A stretch of 64,000 nt of DNA from Acestrorhynchus altus (GCA_034509495.1 CM067508.1:30240071-30304070), one strand, 5' to 3'. Numbered from the stretch's first letter, positions 50,272 to 60,352 are shown. The notes: generated by a model from the sequence alone, not told the origin. Program-made: numbers and translations.

Positions 50272-53200
50272 GATGGCTGCTGATAAAGAACGAGCAACTT
50301 CCCTCTGGATTAATTCTAACCTTTTCAAAGAAGCTGATTCTTATGCTTGGCCATTGTTCCAGCTAAATCACCTCTGAAAACTGACCGTTTACACCTGCTG
50401 CCTAATATTTCCCAACCTCTAACTATTCACTTCAGAGGTTTTAACATTATGGCTGATTGTTCATGTAAGCATCTACTTCCCACAAACAACAGACTCCCAG
50501 AGTGGAGCCACAGTTCTCACCATCTCCTCGTCTGTTTCAAGGGTAACCTTGAAGATGTCTCCTTGCTCAGTCTGGGCCAGGAAGAAGAACATGGACTTGG
50601 TCTTGTGTGTGGCAGAGCAGACAAAGATCATGCCCCTCTCAGGATCATCCAGATCATTCTGATAGTGAACAAAAAAAAAAAAAAACAGGATGTGGAAAGG
50701 ATCAGCTCCAAACTGTGACCGCAGAACACTGAAACAAAGTTCATTCCCATCATACTTATGGTGCCACAAACAGGGAACACAGGAACAACCACAAAGACCA
50801 CACAATGCTTCTGCCTGTAACTAGTAGTTTCGACATAGATCCTTAGATCAGAAGTTTGAATTGTCTCCAGAAATTGTCAGAGAAGAGACATGAAAACCTC
50901 ATCATTTCAGTTGGCAGCGCATCGGTTTGAGGCTAGCTGAATAAAATCTGGCACATAACCATCCAAATACTCACCCTCCTGCGGGGGATTGGGCAACGGA
51001 TATCTGGCTGGTCCCCAAAGTTCTTGTATGTAATGTAATTTTCCGAACAAATGAGCACTCCACTGGGGCCATCAGAGCCCCCCGGTACTGTTGAACAGAA
51101 GCACACAGTAAAGGATCAGACCCATCAGGATTTACAGCATCACCTTCATCTGATTAACCGAGCAGAGATCAGATAACACAACGTTCTCTTCAGCATCAAT
51201 CAGAGAAGAGACATGAAAGTATTCATCACTTCTGCACCACAACCATAACTCATTATCACAACCAGTACATAGTTTTCTGACCAATCCATGAAGCCAGGAG
51301 GATTACCTGTGATGAGAAAGTTGCCATGCTCTTCTAGAGCCTCACTGTACTTGCGCACCACGTGATTGAGTCCCAGGTCAAGCTCATAGAAGGTCAGAGT
51401 CTGCTGCGTGTTGGCTGCTGCCTCTCCCGTGGGGTCGTTATCAGCTTCCTGTGAGAAAAAGTGCAGTATAAAATAATAAGAAAGCTCTGCGTGTTAGAAG
51501 CGCTGCACGGTCAGAGGACGGAGGGCTTCCTGCTTCAGTGTACAGCTTCATTACTGAGGTCGAACCACAGAACCAGACCTTCAACCAATGGTTCTAACAA
51601 CCTCATCGCTACAGTGGATACACACGGCTGAAAAGGTCACCCAATCCAGGGACGACACCCAAATACAGACTACACACACTGAAGTATTGAGTATTGATTA
51701 ATAGATAATAGTCAGGAGACACTATTCTAACCAATGGAAGGCCCCTTGGCTGGTCCTGGTATGTACACTTATGGTTGACCTGTATCTTCTCTTATGCACC
51801 GACACTAGGATCCAACACCGTGCTCATGTCGTGATCAGTTTTTCCATTCTCTCCCGTAAATGGTCAAAAAGACATGAGTAAACTCATAAATTCACCAGGA
51901 AACACTTATCATCCTAGAAATTAATATCAGAAAAACACAAAACACCAGAGGACCACTTCCTGTCCTGCAGGTCATCAACAATCGGAGATGAACCTGATTC
52001 TAGATCAGTGTTTCAACTTCAAGATTCTGGGATCAGAACCTAGAATTACTGCAAATGAACACGTTAGGTCCTGTGCACGTGTGTCAGGGTATTTATAAAC
52101 ACAGATTCCCTCCGTCCATTATTGCACAAGCATGCTGGCCCTGTGGAACAGCAGTACTTCAGAGAGAGATATCCACACGCAATCACTAGTCTCTCAGGCT
52201 GTACTTGACACAAATCTGGCAATGATACACAAAGCACATTACAGAAATCATGGTTTGATATATTGCAATACTGTTGGTAAGGCAATATATTGCATTTTTA
52301 ACTCCCTATGTAGGTAGCACGTCTAGAACCCACAGCCTGCGAGTGTTGCGTTTAACCTCCTAGGACGTGGCATCCACACAAAACCTGACTATGTGGCATG
52401 CCACAGAACATCATCATGCAGTTTCTTGAATGTCGAATGGACCTTCTTGGCTCAGCATGCCGATGACAGCTCTGACTTTTCAGGACAGGATGACCCAGAT
52501 GTTTTAGTCCAAGGGGAAAAAAATGCTGCTGTGTTCAGCCACAAAAAAAAAAGTTTTGCACATCACTAATTGCGACTTCACTGTGTTCTATGATATATAC
52601 ATGAAATATAAAACTAAAGTCCTCATATGTGGACATCATTTTCTCAGAAATCAAATCAAAATTTATTTTTATAGCGCTCTTCACAACTGAAGTTGTCACA
52701 GAGCAGCTTAACAGAAATAAAATAAATAAATAAACAAATAAGAAAGGTTAAAACAGAAATAAAGTATAGATGACAGATCCCCTAGTGAGCAAGCCTCATG
52801 GCGACAGCGGCAAGGAAAAACTCCCTCAGCTGGAGGAAGAAACCTTGGGAGGAACCAGGCTCACAAGGGGAGGACCCATCCTCCTCTGGTCAAACTACTT
52901 ATACATAGTTAGGGGACACTGGACCCCTACACCTCTGTTCTATTACTTGGGTACTGAAGTAATGTTAATTCTCTGGTGGACATAATAACAGTAGATTTCT
53001 ACAGCTGGTGATGGTGGGTGAGCAGCTAGTCCATGGCAGGGTGGGAAACTAGTCCAGGTACAGTAGTCGGAAGGTGGAGAGCCAATGTAGACATGTATCA
53101 TTTGGAGTGTCAGACGTCTGTAGTTTTGTGCTCCTCCTGGTCAAGCAAACCTGATTCAACTCACCTGTTAATTGCTAGATTTAGAAAGTGTCTTAGAAGG

Positions 53201-55607
53201 AAATCAGCAGTATGTAGTGCATTATCAATCACAAAATTACAAGATTGTAAATAGAAACAGAGCACCGTGTTTATAATAGAGCAGTATTATATTTATAAAA
53301 TCTGAAATCTACACTGCAGTCTTCTGCTGAATGAAGTTCACTGTATAGGGAGCGGCAAACTATTTGATATTCAGTCAGAAACGCACGCGCTGTGACGTAA
53401 GTGCGGACGGGGCCTTAAAAACCAGCCTTCCAGAAAACCAGAACCTACAAGAAATACAGCTCAAGCAGAACATCACACCAGAAAGCTCTCAGGTAGCTCT
53501 CTCAGCAGCACACTTACTTCATAATCCATCTCAAGGCAGGCAAACATGGGATTCTCAAATCCCACATCAACCCCAACCACATGGTAGACCAGTGTGTTTG
53601 CTTTGTGTGCTTCAAGAGGCGAGGAGATGGTAAGGCGTGCAGCAGCATCTCTGTTCAGGATGTACACCAGCTTCTGCTTTTCTATGGCACCTGAAAAGAC
53701 AGTAAACACACACACTCAGAGCCAGATTTGATAGGATGACTTTGATCGTTTTCTGGATTAAAGTATCAGAACTTTACCGATCATAACAGCTCTGCCTTTA
53801 GGGTCAACGGCCAGGAACTGCCCGGGAACGATGCGCCGACACCCGCTCTTCCCAAAGGTCTCCTGGTGCACCTTCTCAAACATGTTCTTGGAAGGCTGGT
53901 ACTCCAGGATGACGATACGTCCTGAGTCACTACCCACCACAATGTAGTCTTTCATTTAAAAAGGAGAACAACAAGAAAACAATGAAATGAACCAGGCCAC
54001 TCTGCTCAAGTCATGAACACAGAACGTAAGAAAATCACACAAATTACATCAAACTGTAAATAAACAATCATCATTTACACCAACCTTTTGTTCCACCAGT
54101 GAGTCTGAAGGCCATGAGGGAGCGGATGATGCCAAACACCTCCATGGTGAGCAGTGTGTGAACCTTGCCTGTGTTGGCATCAGGACGCAGCAACTCCAGA
54201 ATCTTCCCTCGGGACACAACAATCTCCTGCTGTTTTGTACCTAAAATTAGAAAAAAAGAATAAATCTATGTTGCAATACGTCAACACCTAAACTGAGTGC
54301 CGTCATTTGTACAAACAGCGATCAGCCTGTAACTCCTCTTCACTGTGTTGGGACATTATCACACACTGAGCCACCAACAGATCAGACTCACTGAAATGGC
54401 TGGACATCATTTATTCAAACCATTTTGGACGGAGACGAACGACTTGTCGTTCATAACAGGACAGACTCACTGAACTTAGCTGCACGTTTGTTACTCTTGA
54501 TATCACTTTACACCGACACCATATTATACGACATGTACATCACAGGGCAGGACGATGAACCTGCATAACGTCAATCACACACTTTACATGTTCATAGTTA
54601 TTCACTCCGTAGCTTATAGTTTATTCTAATTTAGCTCTTTATTCAAGAGTCTTGATGCTGCTTGTGTACGGTTCTCATTGTTCTGCAGTAATATGAGTGA
54701 CTTTGGTCTTGGGGATTGATAAACTACCTGTCTGTCCATCTAATTAAGCAACACTCCTCTTTCAAAGCACAGTACGTCTGTGACTTCTCTGCGTCGTTAC
54801 ATCCCTAAAAACTTTACTTTAAAGCCACATGAATAAGCTTCACATTCATACACCTAATGTATCACAGAGACCAGCACAGCTTTTCCCGCCAAACTGGGCT
54901 TGTTTGAAAACAGTCTTGAGCGCATTTTTTGGGCTCCTTTCACCAATCTACCCTGAACATGAAAATGATTTTCTGGTGACATGTTACTGACGCGGTGTTA
55001 CGCGGCTGCCGAAAGGAGGAGTCCTGACAGAAGAAGAGACAACGATAAACAGCAAACAGACAAAACTGCGTGAGCTTGAACTTCAGTGACAAGAGAAAGC
55101 AGGTGAACTGATCTTGATCCAACCTGAAATTCTAAATGTCCAGGCGTTCAGAAAGAAAACAATGTTAAGCAACAAAGAGGAGCGGAGGATGGAGGAGAAC
55201 AGAGGAGAGGAGAGAAATGAGTGAAACTGAGGGTTAAGTTTTAATTGTGTTTCTATTAAATGTTTTAACTGGGTTTTAAAACAAGTGTAAAAGATCATTA
55301 GATTATAATATTAAACACATAATAAAACTAAAAACAACACTGTAAACAAAACACTTCAGGAGAAAGAATTAGATAAAATACAACAGTAACACTGCAGGAG
55401 ATTTAAGGTGGTATGAGGTTTAAGGTATGAGATTTAAGGCGGTATGAGATTTAAGGTGCTGGTAGTTTTTATGAAACGTTTTTTATATGTTTTCTTCTGA
55501 CTCTGAATCTCAGATTTTGGGATGGGTTGTTTTATACCTGAGAAGTTTCCATGGATGGCATGAGTGATGCCAGTGGCACGCTGCAAAGTCAGGTTGTACA
55601 GAAACAT
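30215..55607 (-). CDS. sf3b3: sf3b3, splicing factor 3b subunit 3 (26 coding exons, complete)
   Basis: SF3B3 (SAP130) is a nuclear scaffold of the SF3b complex in U2 snRNP, working with SF3B1, SF3B5 and PHF5A in branch-site recognition. It is also found in SAGA-type complexes. The deduced protein is 1217 residues, the human length, beginning MFLYNLTLQRATGI and ending DIRTRYAF. The fold known for the family is three seven-bladed beta-propellers with a helical part, annotated as MMS1_N (about 75-560) and CPSF_A (about 860-1180). Visible family stretches include DYIVVGSDSGRIVILEYQPS in exon 4, the acidic loop D366-D369 before EPEFSSAMPLEEGD, and KRNENQLIIFADD in exon 23. The start ATG (55607-55605) lies in the second exon. 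No frameshift or stop interrupts it. It is divergent from the gene at 60353 and upstream of il34. Confidence 0.98.
32418..32510. repeat. (TA)n microsatellite in an sf3b3 intron
   Basis: About 90 bp of TA in intron 26 (30356-32068 side of exon 26 is intron 26; this tract lies in intron 25, between 32174 and 33619). It flanks the LINE fragment that follows. Confidence 0.95.
32511..32841 (+). mobile_element. LINE 3' fragment inside an sf3b3 intron
   Basis: Encodes SRLRWFGHLLRRNSG and RMLEMELPGRRRRGRPQRS in the plus direction, the C-terminal region of the non-LTR reverse transcriptase also seen at 15213. It is antisense to sf3b3 and flanked on both sides by TA-rich sequence, so it seems to have landed in the microsatellite. 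Short and inactive. Confidence 0.8.
32930..33331 (-). mobile_element. tRNA-derived SINE with 17-bp target duplication
   Basis: On the minus strand the right edge reads ggcccagagtggtgtagcag (box A-like) and then ggttcgaatcc, a perfect box B, about 40 bases on. This is a tRNA-like polymerase III promoter. A 300-bp body follows. The insertion is flanked by tgaaattgtgctttttt at 32913-32929 and again at 33332-33348. It is the best-preserved of about five related copies in the window, and lies in an sf3b3 intron in sense orientation. Confidence 0.85.
41397..45496. other. sf3b3 intron 12
   Basis: 4.1-kb intron. Apart from the Tc1 relic described separately, I see a Tc1-like terminal motif at 43801 (actatatggactaaagtatt), two short A-runs and a 13-bp direct repeat, gttatgggaat, three times at 43394-43423. 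Nothing coding that belongs to a host gene. Confidence 0.55.
43210..43730 (-). pseudogene. probable Tc1-like transposase relic
   Basis: The minus-strand frame near 43417-43698 reads VMHSGGSAMGLHDFF and then VNLDVYRKLL, which aligns with the Tc1 pattern VKHGGGSVMVWGCFS..YLxIL. The complement of cttggcaaattccagcc at 43690 is the usual EFAKK segment upstream. Many substitutions, no ends found. Confidence 0.55.
46485..46735 (+). repeat. SINE-family copy in an sf3b3 intron
   Basis: Carries gggtcatgctgcttgccatg, ggcagcagaagtccaagaga and then ggtggcgctggtcggcacag, the same order as the SINE at 32930 read from its head. The tRNA-like portion is truncated before box B. It ends at an A-rich stretch (aaaacaaacaaaaaaaaaa). 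Confidence 0.65.
49694..49990. mobile_element. hAT-like MITE nested in the Tc1 relic
   Basis: Begins cagggtctctcaaccttt (49703) and ends aaaaggttaagaacctctgg (49991), imperfect inverted ends of hAT style, and interrupts the Tc1 text between ctgagtcatcac and ctagtaatcacaattt. The phrases tcatcac and taatcac may be remnants of the target duplication. Boundaries are good to a few bases only. Confidence 0.6.
50198..50266. repeat. (ATT)n microsatellite
   Basis: About 68 bp of ATT repeats inside the Tc1 relic in intron 8. Confidence 0.95.
50841..50912 (-). ncRNA. snord111b: box C/D snoRNA, second Snord111-like copy (intron 7 of sf3b3)
   Basis: Minus strand: box C ATGATGA at 50905-50899, then a guide whose complement is gaagagacatgaaaa (50882 onward), a D' box CTGA at 50880-50877, and box D CTGA at 50851-50848. 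The guide has the same 12-base core as the copy in intron 6 and would direct methylation to the same 28S rRNA guanosine. The outer stem is weak (partial pairing of the bases before box C and after box D), so the ends are approximate. Human SF3B3 also carries two copies, SNORD111 and SNORD111B, which supports the call; which fish copy equals which human copy is not decided. Confidence 0.78.
51162..51235 (-). ncRNA. snord111: box C/D snoRNA Snord111 (intron 6 of sf3b3)
   Basis: Minus strand: a terminal stem GCAGA (51235-51231) pairs with TCTGC (51166-51162). Box C GTGATGA is at 51229-51223, box D' CTGA at 51203-51200, a C'-like TTGATGC at 51199-51193, and box D CTGA at 51172-51169. The guide CTTTCATGTCTCTTC sits one base before D'. 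It can pair with the conserved 28S rRNA stretch GAAGAGACATGAGAG (12 pairs, one G-U, two more pairs). The fifth base before D' faces the G of GAAG. This fits the known SNORD111 target, a guanosine near 3923 in human 28S. It would be processed from the debranched intron and guide fibrillarin in the nucleolus. Confidence 0.88.
52645..53000. repeat. common fish interspersed repeat in sf3b3 intron 5
   Basis: Contains tttatttttatagcgctctt, gaagttgtcacagagcagct, cggcaaggaaaaactccct and gaaaccttgggaggaacc in order, a very widespread teleost repeat. I do not know its class for certain (possibly a LINE 3' region). No coding capacity here. Confidence 0.65.
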
Positions 55608-55904
55608 GGTGGAGGTCTCTGGAGCCCCTCAGGCTTGGATGAAGAAGGTTAGTGCTGCACCTGGAAACCAGAAACCTTATGTGAGAACGACACAGAAGAA
55701 AGCCATGAACATCTCCATCTGTTACACAGAAGTGAGCCCTAACAGAGGAGTCAGCCAGACTGAAACAGAGTCAGTGTTTCTCCTGCAGATGGAAAGTAGT
55801 TCCGGTTTGGGGGAATAAAGTGAGGAACTGACTCTGGAGGCAGCACAAGCTTTAATGCAGCTCCTTCAGCTGACTTATCAACCTGCTGTGTTTGTCCTAC
55901 CCGG

Positions 55905-55995
55905 GAAACACCTGAGGAACACCAGGGACGCCTGAGGAACGCCTGAGGAACCACAGGGACGCCTGAGGAACGCCTGAGGAACCACAGGGACGCCT
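55905..55995. repeat. 31-bp tandem repeat in sf3b3 intron 1
   Basis: The unit, accacagggacgcctgagg followed by aacgcctgagga, is 31 bp and repeats about 2.5 times with near identity. It lies about 165 bases downstream of the exon 1 donor. Confidence 0.85.
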
Positions 55996-56039
55996 CTGCA
56001 GGCTCCAGAGGCGCAGAATGCTGCGCTGGACCGATCAGT

Positions 56040-56300
56040 CTGCACTAGCCTCTAAAGCTAACGGAGAGCCCATAATAACCCCTCCTGCCCCTGCCCCGCT
56101 CTAATGCCCCGGTGAGGCCGCGGTCCGCTCGGGGAGCGGGCGGTGTGTGGGTCTTTACCGCTGCACGAGTCCGGATGGCGCGGATTTTCACACGATCACA
56201 AACTTTCCTCTTTGTTTTCTCTAAACGCCGCCACAACGACCGGGGTCCTTCCTGCTCCGAGACCGGCGGCGTAGTCGTCCTGCGCGATGCCTGACTGGAA
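56040..56300 (-). promoter_or_regulatory. sf3b3: sf3b3 CpG promoter and untranslated exon 1
   Basis: GC- and CpG-rich, unlike both flanks. On the minus strand an exon ends at 56159 (GCAGCG then GTAAAG), giving a non-coding first exon that begins somewhere near 56200-56300. No TATA box is seen, as usual for a housekeeping CpG promoter. The start site itself cannot be placed from sequence. Confidence 0.7.
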
Positions 56301-56870
56301 GTCACGCTGCTTTTACTTTTACTTTACTGTTAAATTTAATTTCTCTATTTTTATTTTTATTTTACTGTAACATTTAATTTCTCTATTTTTAGTTTACTGT
56401 AAAATTTAATTTATCTGTTTTTAGTTTTAGTTTGTCATTAAATTTAATTCCGAATAATTTGAGTAGAAGTGAATGTAGAACAGGAGCTTATTTTACTGAT
56501 TTTTGTCTGTTTATCCAAAAATATTTACACAGTGCACAGAGCAGCTCCAGGGTTCAAACCTGGGAGAAAACCAAAAATGGACAAAAGTGGAGATACGTGG
56601 TCTTCATCTTTAGGTTTACGTTTTAAAGCATCTGACTGCTTCTAGATAATTAACCTTGGACTTTTTGACTTATGGGGCCCATATTTTCCACAAGATCCAT
56701 ATTGATCCACGTTGGGACCAAGAAGGGTTAAACATTGGCCCCATCTGGGCTGTACACTGCGTATGGAACCTAGATGGCACCCATGTGAGATTACAGTGGG
56801 TTTTAATATTGGCTGTAACCTATTAATGTACAATAAAGTACCTCTTGGTAAAAATCCAGTGAAGGTACTA
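56301..56870. other. sf3b3 upstream flank, nothing recognised
   Basis: A short imperfect tandem of ttttactgtaaaatttaatt-type units lies at about 56315-56450. No gene seen. Confidence 0.5.
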
Positions 56871-56871
56871 T

Positions 56872-57700
56872 TGGGATAGGATAGGATAGGATAGGATAGG
56901 ATAGAACTTTATTGATCACTTGGGAGGGTTCCCTCAGGGAAATTATGGTTCCAGTCACAGCATAAGTACAGAAGAATTAGAAAAAGACATAATTTAGTAA
57001 GAAAACCCCATATAAATATAAAGAAAATATAATATAGAGACTATATTACAATATAAAATATATGTAAATAGTGCCTGAGAAAAAGAGTCCAGTAGTAGGG
57101 AGTATTGCACATTAATATTATTATTGCACTTGAAACTGTGTATTGCACCAAGTCCAGATGTGTTGTGGTTGTGGGTTGTGAGTGAGTTACTGGTTGTTCC
57201 TACTCGTTCCCATTCTCCATCCTTCTGTTACCACTCCTCCCCCCCAGAGAAGAGTTGTACAGTCAGATGGGGTGTGGGACAAAGATTTTTTTAAGTCTGT
57301 TGGTCCTGCACTTGGGAAGGAACAGTCTCTCACTGAACGGGCTCCTCTGGGGGCTGATGACAGTGTGCAGAGGGTGACTGGCATTGTCCATAATGTCCAG
57401 CAGTTTTTTCAGAGTCCTCGTCTCTGCCACTGACACCAGAGAGTCCCGCTTTGTGCCAACCACAGAGCTGGCCCACCTGATCAGTTTGTCCAGCCTGTGT
57501 GTGTCCTTCTTGGATATGCTGCCCCCCCAGCACACCACAGTGTAGAACAAGACACTGGTGACCACGGACTGATAAAACATCCACAAGAGTTTCCTGCAGA
57601 TGTTGAAGGACTGTAGCCTCCTCTGAAAGTACAGCCTGCTCTGTCCCTTTCTGTACAGGTGGTCAATGTTACATGACCAGTCCAACTTGCATTATGTACC
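56872..57700 (-). mobile_element. 5'-truncated CR1/L2/Rex-type LINE
   Basis: On the minus strand the frame from about 57685 to 57263 encodes the end of a reverse transcriptase: RKLLWMFYQSVVTSVLFYTV, CWGGSISKKDTHRLDKLIRW, then LPKCRTNRLKKIFVPH. A 3' untranslated region follows, and the tail is a (GGATA)n repeat at about 56874-56904. The catalytic YxDD region is missing. The 5' break coincides with a (TA)n tract. Confidence 0.88.
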
Positions 57701-57703
57701 AAA

Positions 57704-57704
57704 A

Positions 57705-57787
<83 letters not shown>

Positions 57788-57834
57788 TATATATATATAT
57801 ATATATATATAGATGAATGTGGAGAAATATATAT

Positions 57835-57871
<37 letters not shown>
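57704..57871. repeat. (TA)n and (GATA)n microsatellites
   Basis: (TA)n at 57704-57830 with small interruptions, then (GATA)n at 57836-57871. Confidence 0.95.
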
Positions 57872-57872
<1 letters not shown>

Positions 57873-58355
57873 GTTTCTAGAAGTACCTCTGAGTACAAAA
57901 CAACCTCTGTTTTTTTAGTGTGTATTTCATGTAGATTTAGACTGGCATGCACCTTGGTCCAATTTCTGTTCCTGTGAATAGCTAAGTGAGTGCAAGATGG
58001 CTTGATTTCAAATAGGCAAGTTAACTCTTGTTTGAGAGAATTTCACCCATTGTTTGGAAAAGGCCATTGTTATAACCATCAGGCTGTGACTTGAAGTTGC
58101 TTAATGTGGAGGTGTGTTTAGGATTAAACTTATTTAAGAAGACCTACACACACACACACACACACACACGTATGAGAGAGTGAGAGGGAAGTTTTGTCCA
58201 GCTGTTCGAATTTGGTTCCAGCTGTTGATGTTTAATACTATAACAATATACAGACAATGTGCATATAATGGACAGACAGTACACAATGTACAATAAACAC
58301 AATATACATGCAATATGCAGAACGAAAAATGAGGGCAATGAGTTGGGCAGTGATT
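57872..58355. other. spacer with (CA)n tract
   Basis: (CA)n at 58147-58170. 58180-58355 probably belongs to the 3' part of the LINE fragment that follows. No gene seen. Confidence 0.45.
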
Positions 58356-58600
58356 TCAGCAGTCTTTCTGGTCATTGCAGTCTGTTCCTATCCTGTTTAG
58401 TGGATGTTTTATGAACCAGACTATGATGTATGTTCCCAGGACCGATTCACTGACTGCGGTGTAGAACTGGTTCAACCACTCCTGTGGCTGACCTAACTTC
58501 CCCAGTTGCTGTGGAAAGTATGTCCTCTGGGCCTTTCTGAGGATGGAGCTGATGTTGGTCTCCCACTTCAGGTCATGAGAAATTGTAGTTCCCAGAAGCA
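58356..58600 (-). mobile_element. LINE reverse-transcriptase fragment, second family
   Basis: The minus-strand frame reads LLGTTISHDLKWETNISSIL and then LRKAQRTYFPQQLGKLG, ending WLNQFYTAVSESVLGTYIIVWF. This is the segment after the catalytic domain in fish CR1/L2-type elements. It differs from the element at 56872, so it is a separate insertion. Truncated at both ends. Confidence 0.8.
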
Positions 58601-58869
58601 CTCGGAGGCTGACACGGGGCAGTCAGATATTGTGAGGGGGAGCCGTGCAACCTGGACACTTTTTGAAGGCCTAATACAGTGCAGCTGAGTCATTGAAGAG
58701 GTGGAAATCATATAAATCACTCTTAAAGACACAGAAACACAAAAGCTGAGCTCATAAATCATTCCAAACATCACAAGAGAACTTGACCTTTGCCTGTTAA
58801 TGAATGAATAAATGAATAAATTCAGATAATTGTACACTTTTTAAACTTAGTCTAGACTTTAGTCAACAC

Positions 58870-59215
58870 GTCAGATCAACCACCCTGTTCATCAATGGCA
58901 TACAGCACCACCACAGAGCAGGTATTATTTGGGTGGTGGGTCGTTCTAAGCACTGCAGTGACACTGACATGGGGTGGTGTGTTTGTGTGGGTTGCACTGG
59001 TACGTGTGGATCTAGAAACAACAGTGCTGCTGGAGTGTTTAAACCCCTCTGCCTCACCTCTGGACAGAGAATAGAAATAACCAGACAACAGTGTGCTGTG
59101 AGCAACGATGGACTAGAGGATTACCAGCACAGACTGTCCAGAAACAGTGAGTGGACACTGTGTTTAAAAACTCCAGCAGCACCAAACCCCTCACGGACAG
59201 TGACATGAACAGGAA
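58870..59215. repeat. dispersed fish repeat, same family as 15790-16115
   Basis: Contains accaccacagagcaggtatt, cactgcagtgacactgacat, ctgctggagtgtttaaac and gtgagtggacactgtg, the reverse complement order of the copy at 15790. No coding capacity. Confidence 0.68.
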
Positions 59216-59639
59216 TCGAAGGCCCCTGGACCTCCGCGACCAATGCACGACCGTCCGCACCACCTTGTCGCCCATGTTAAAAGTTATGTTTGTTATTGTG
59301 ATAAAATATGATCAAACAATATTATAGTATGTTTTCCTTTTTGACTGATTCAAAATTCACTCCTGTCTTGTGTGTCATTAGGCTTATGATTTAATTAAAT
59401 ATTAAGGACAAAGTGCAGCTCTGGAGATGTTGTCCACACGGTGGCGCCATTGCACCTATAATTAATCCCTCTTATTGAATGGGATTGAGCGAGGATGGGA
59501 GGGTAATAGAGGGATCAGCAGAGTTCAGTTTACATCATCTCCAGCCTGTCCTGCAGGAGAAGAGGGAATTCCAGAGAATTCCCACTGTCAACTTTTCCAG
59601 CTGACTGATCCTTTGGGAAATTCCAGCTGTTCGTGTGAA

Positions 59640-60352
59640 CGTGTGCGTGTTTAGGCGTGAGCTCGGTGGTCTTCCATAAAGACCCTCGGGCCGCAAGGGG
59701 TTGTGGGATTTGTCGTTCCGAAGCGCTGTATCCGTACGCGCTGGATTGAGGTTGTGAATCCAAGAATCCGGTCCGGGATTTCGCTCCGCCCACCGTAGCG
59801 GCTCCGCTGCTGTTCCTCCAATCACAGCCGCCCAGCGGTCGGAGCGAAATCCCGGACCAGAAATAAAACCCGGAGCGGGATTTTTCCCATTTTCAGCGCT
59901 GCTTTCCCGTCTCCGACTTTCCGAGCGCTGCTGTGGATGTGCGGGACTCCGCGTGACTGAAGACGCATCTTCTAGTGCCGTTTATCGTTTAAACGACGTT
60001 TTCTTTGCCGTTTGACTGCGCGCGGAGCGAGCAGAACTACATTTCCCGTCAGCAGCCCCGACCCCGAGTTTGGGGAGTGCGGGGTGGGGGTCCGTGTCGG
60101 GGGTCTGAGAAAGCGCTGCTGTCTGAGATTCTCAGCCGATTTTCACTCCACGTTTATTACAGGCCACACACACACTCAGATGCATGCATGCACGCGCGCA
60201 CACGCACGCATACTGACCACATTCCCAGCACATCTGGGCAGCGCGAGCTGGACATGAGAGCTCGCCTGCCAGCTGAGGATCCGGGGGTCCCTGTGAATAT
60301 TCGCACGGCCGCTTCAGGAGCTCCGTGTCCAGGACGGGACTGAAGCGCTTCC
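59640..60352 (+). promoter_or_regulatory. CpG promoter and 5' leader of the divergent gene
   Basis: CpG-dense from about 59640 to 60350. A CCAAT box lies at 59818-59822 inside a 19-bp perfect inverted repeat (arms 59770-59788 and 59840-59858), followed by an aaataaaa motif at 59861. A short upstream frame (ATG 60254, stop 60341-60343, 29 codons) ends nine bases before the main ATG. The transcription start is not determined. Confidence 0.65.

Larger units (their letters stand above)
48738..50457 (-). mobile_element. decayed full-length Tc1-like element in sf3b3 intron 8
   Basis: Left end atcagccataacattaaaac (48738) and right end ttttaacattatggctgat (50457) form about 25-bp inverted repeats with a few mismatches. 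Interior text follows the order of a well-known fish Tc1 family read on the minus strand: ggaatgtgcttcgtacagct region near 48890, ttggagacattctgag near 49680 and cacaatttggacccaac near 49998. Many small deletions leave no long frame. It fills most of the intron, starting about 310 bases from exon 9 and ending 64 bases from exon 8. Confidence 0.75.
30215..55607 (-). other. sf3b3: sf3b3 coding exon map
   Basis: Exons 2-27 in transcript order: 55607-55538, 54240-54085, 53948-53778, 53690-53518, 51448-51307, 51087-50975, 50658-50521, 48427-48324, 47934-47769, 45753-45658, 45569-45497, 41396-41245, 40433-40278, 39421-39266, 39153-39010, 38875-38753, 38084-37930, 37384-37210, 36963-36758, 36624-36468, 35830-35705, 34835-34623, 34504-34406, 33763-33620, 32173-32069, 30355-30215. 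Every internal edge has AG before and GT after on the minus strand. Lengths sum to 3654 bases, 1218 codons with the TAA stop (30217-30215). The longest introns are 12 (41397-45496), 8 (48428-50520) and 5 (51449-53517). The upper limit of exon 2 is not fixed, because several AG acceptors lie within 65 bases of the ATG. Confidence 0.95.

Noticed and set aside
57263..57685. Host gene suggested by a 140-codon minus-strand frame
   Set aside because: It is the C-terminal part of a LINE reverse transcriptase with a (GGATA)n tail.
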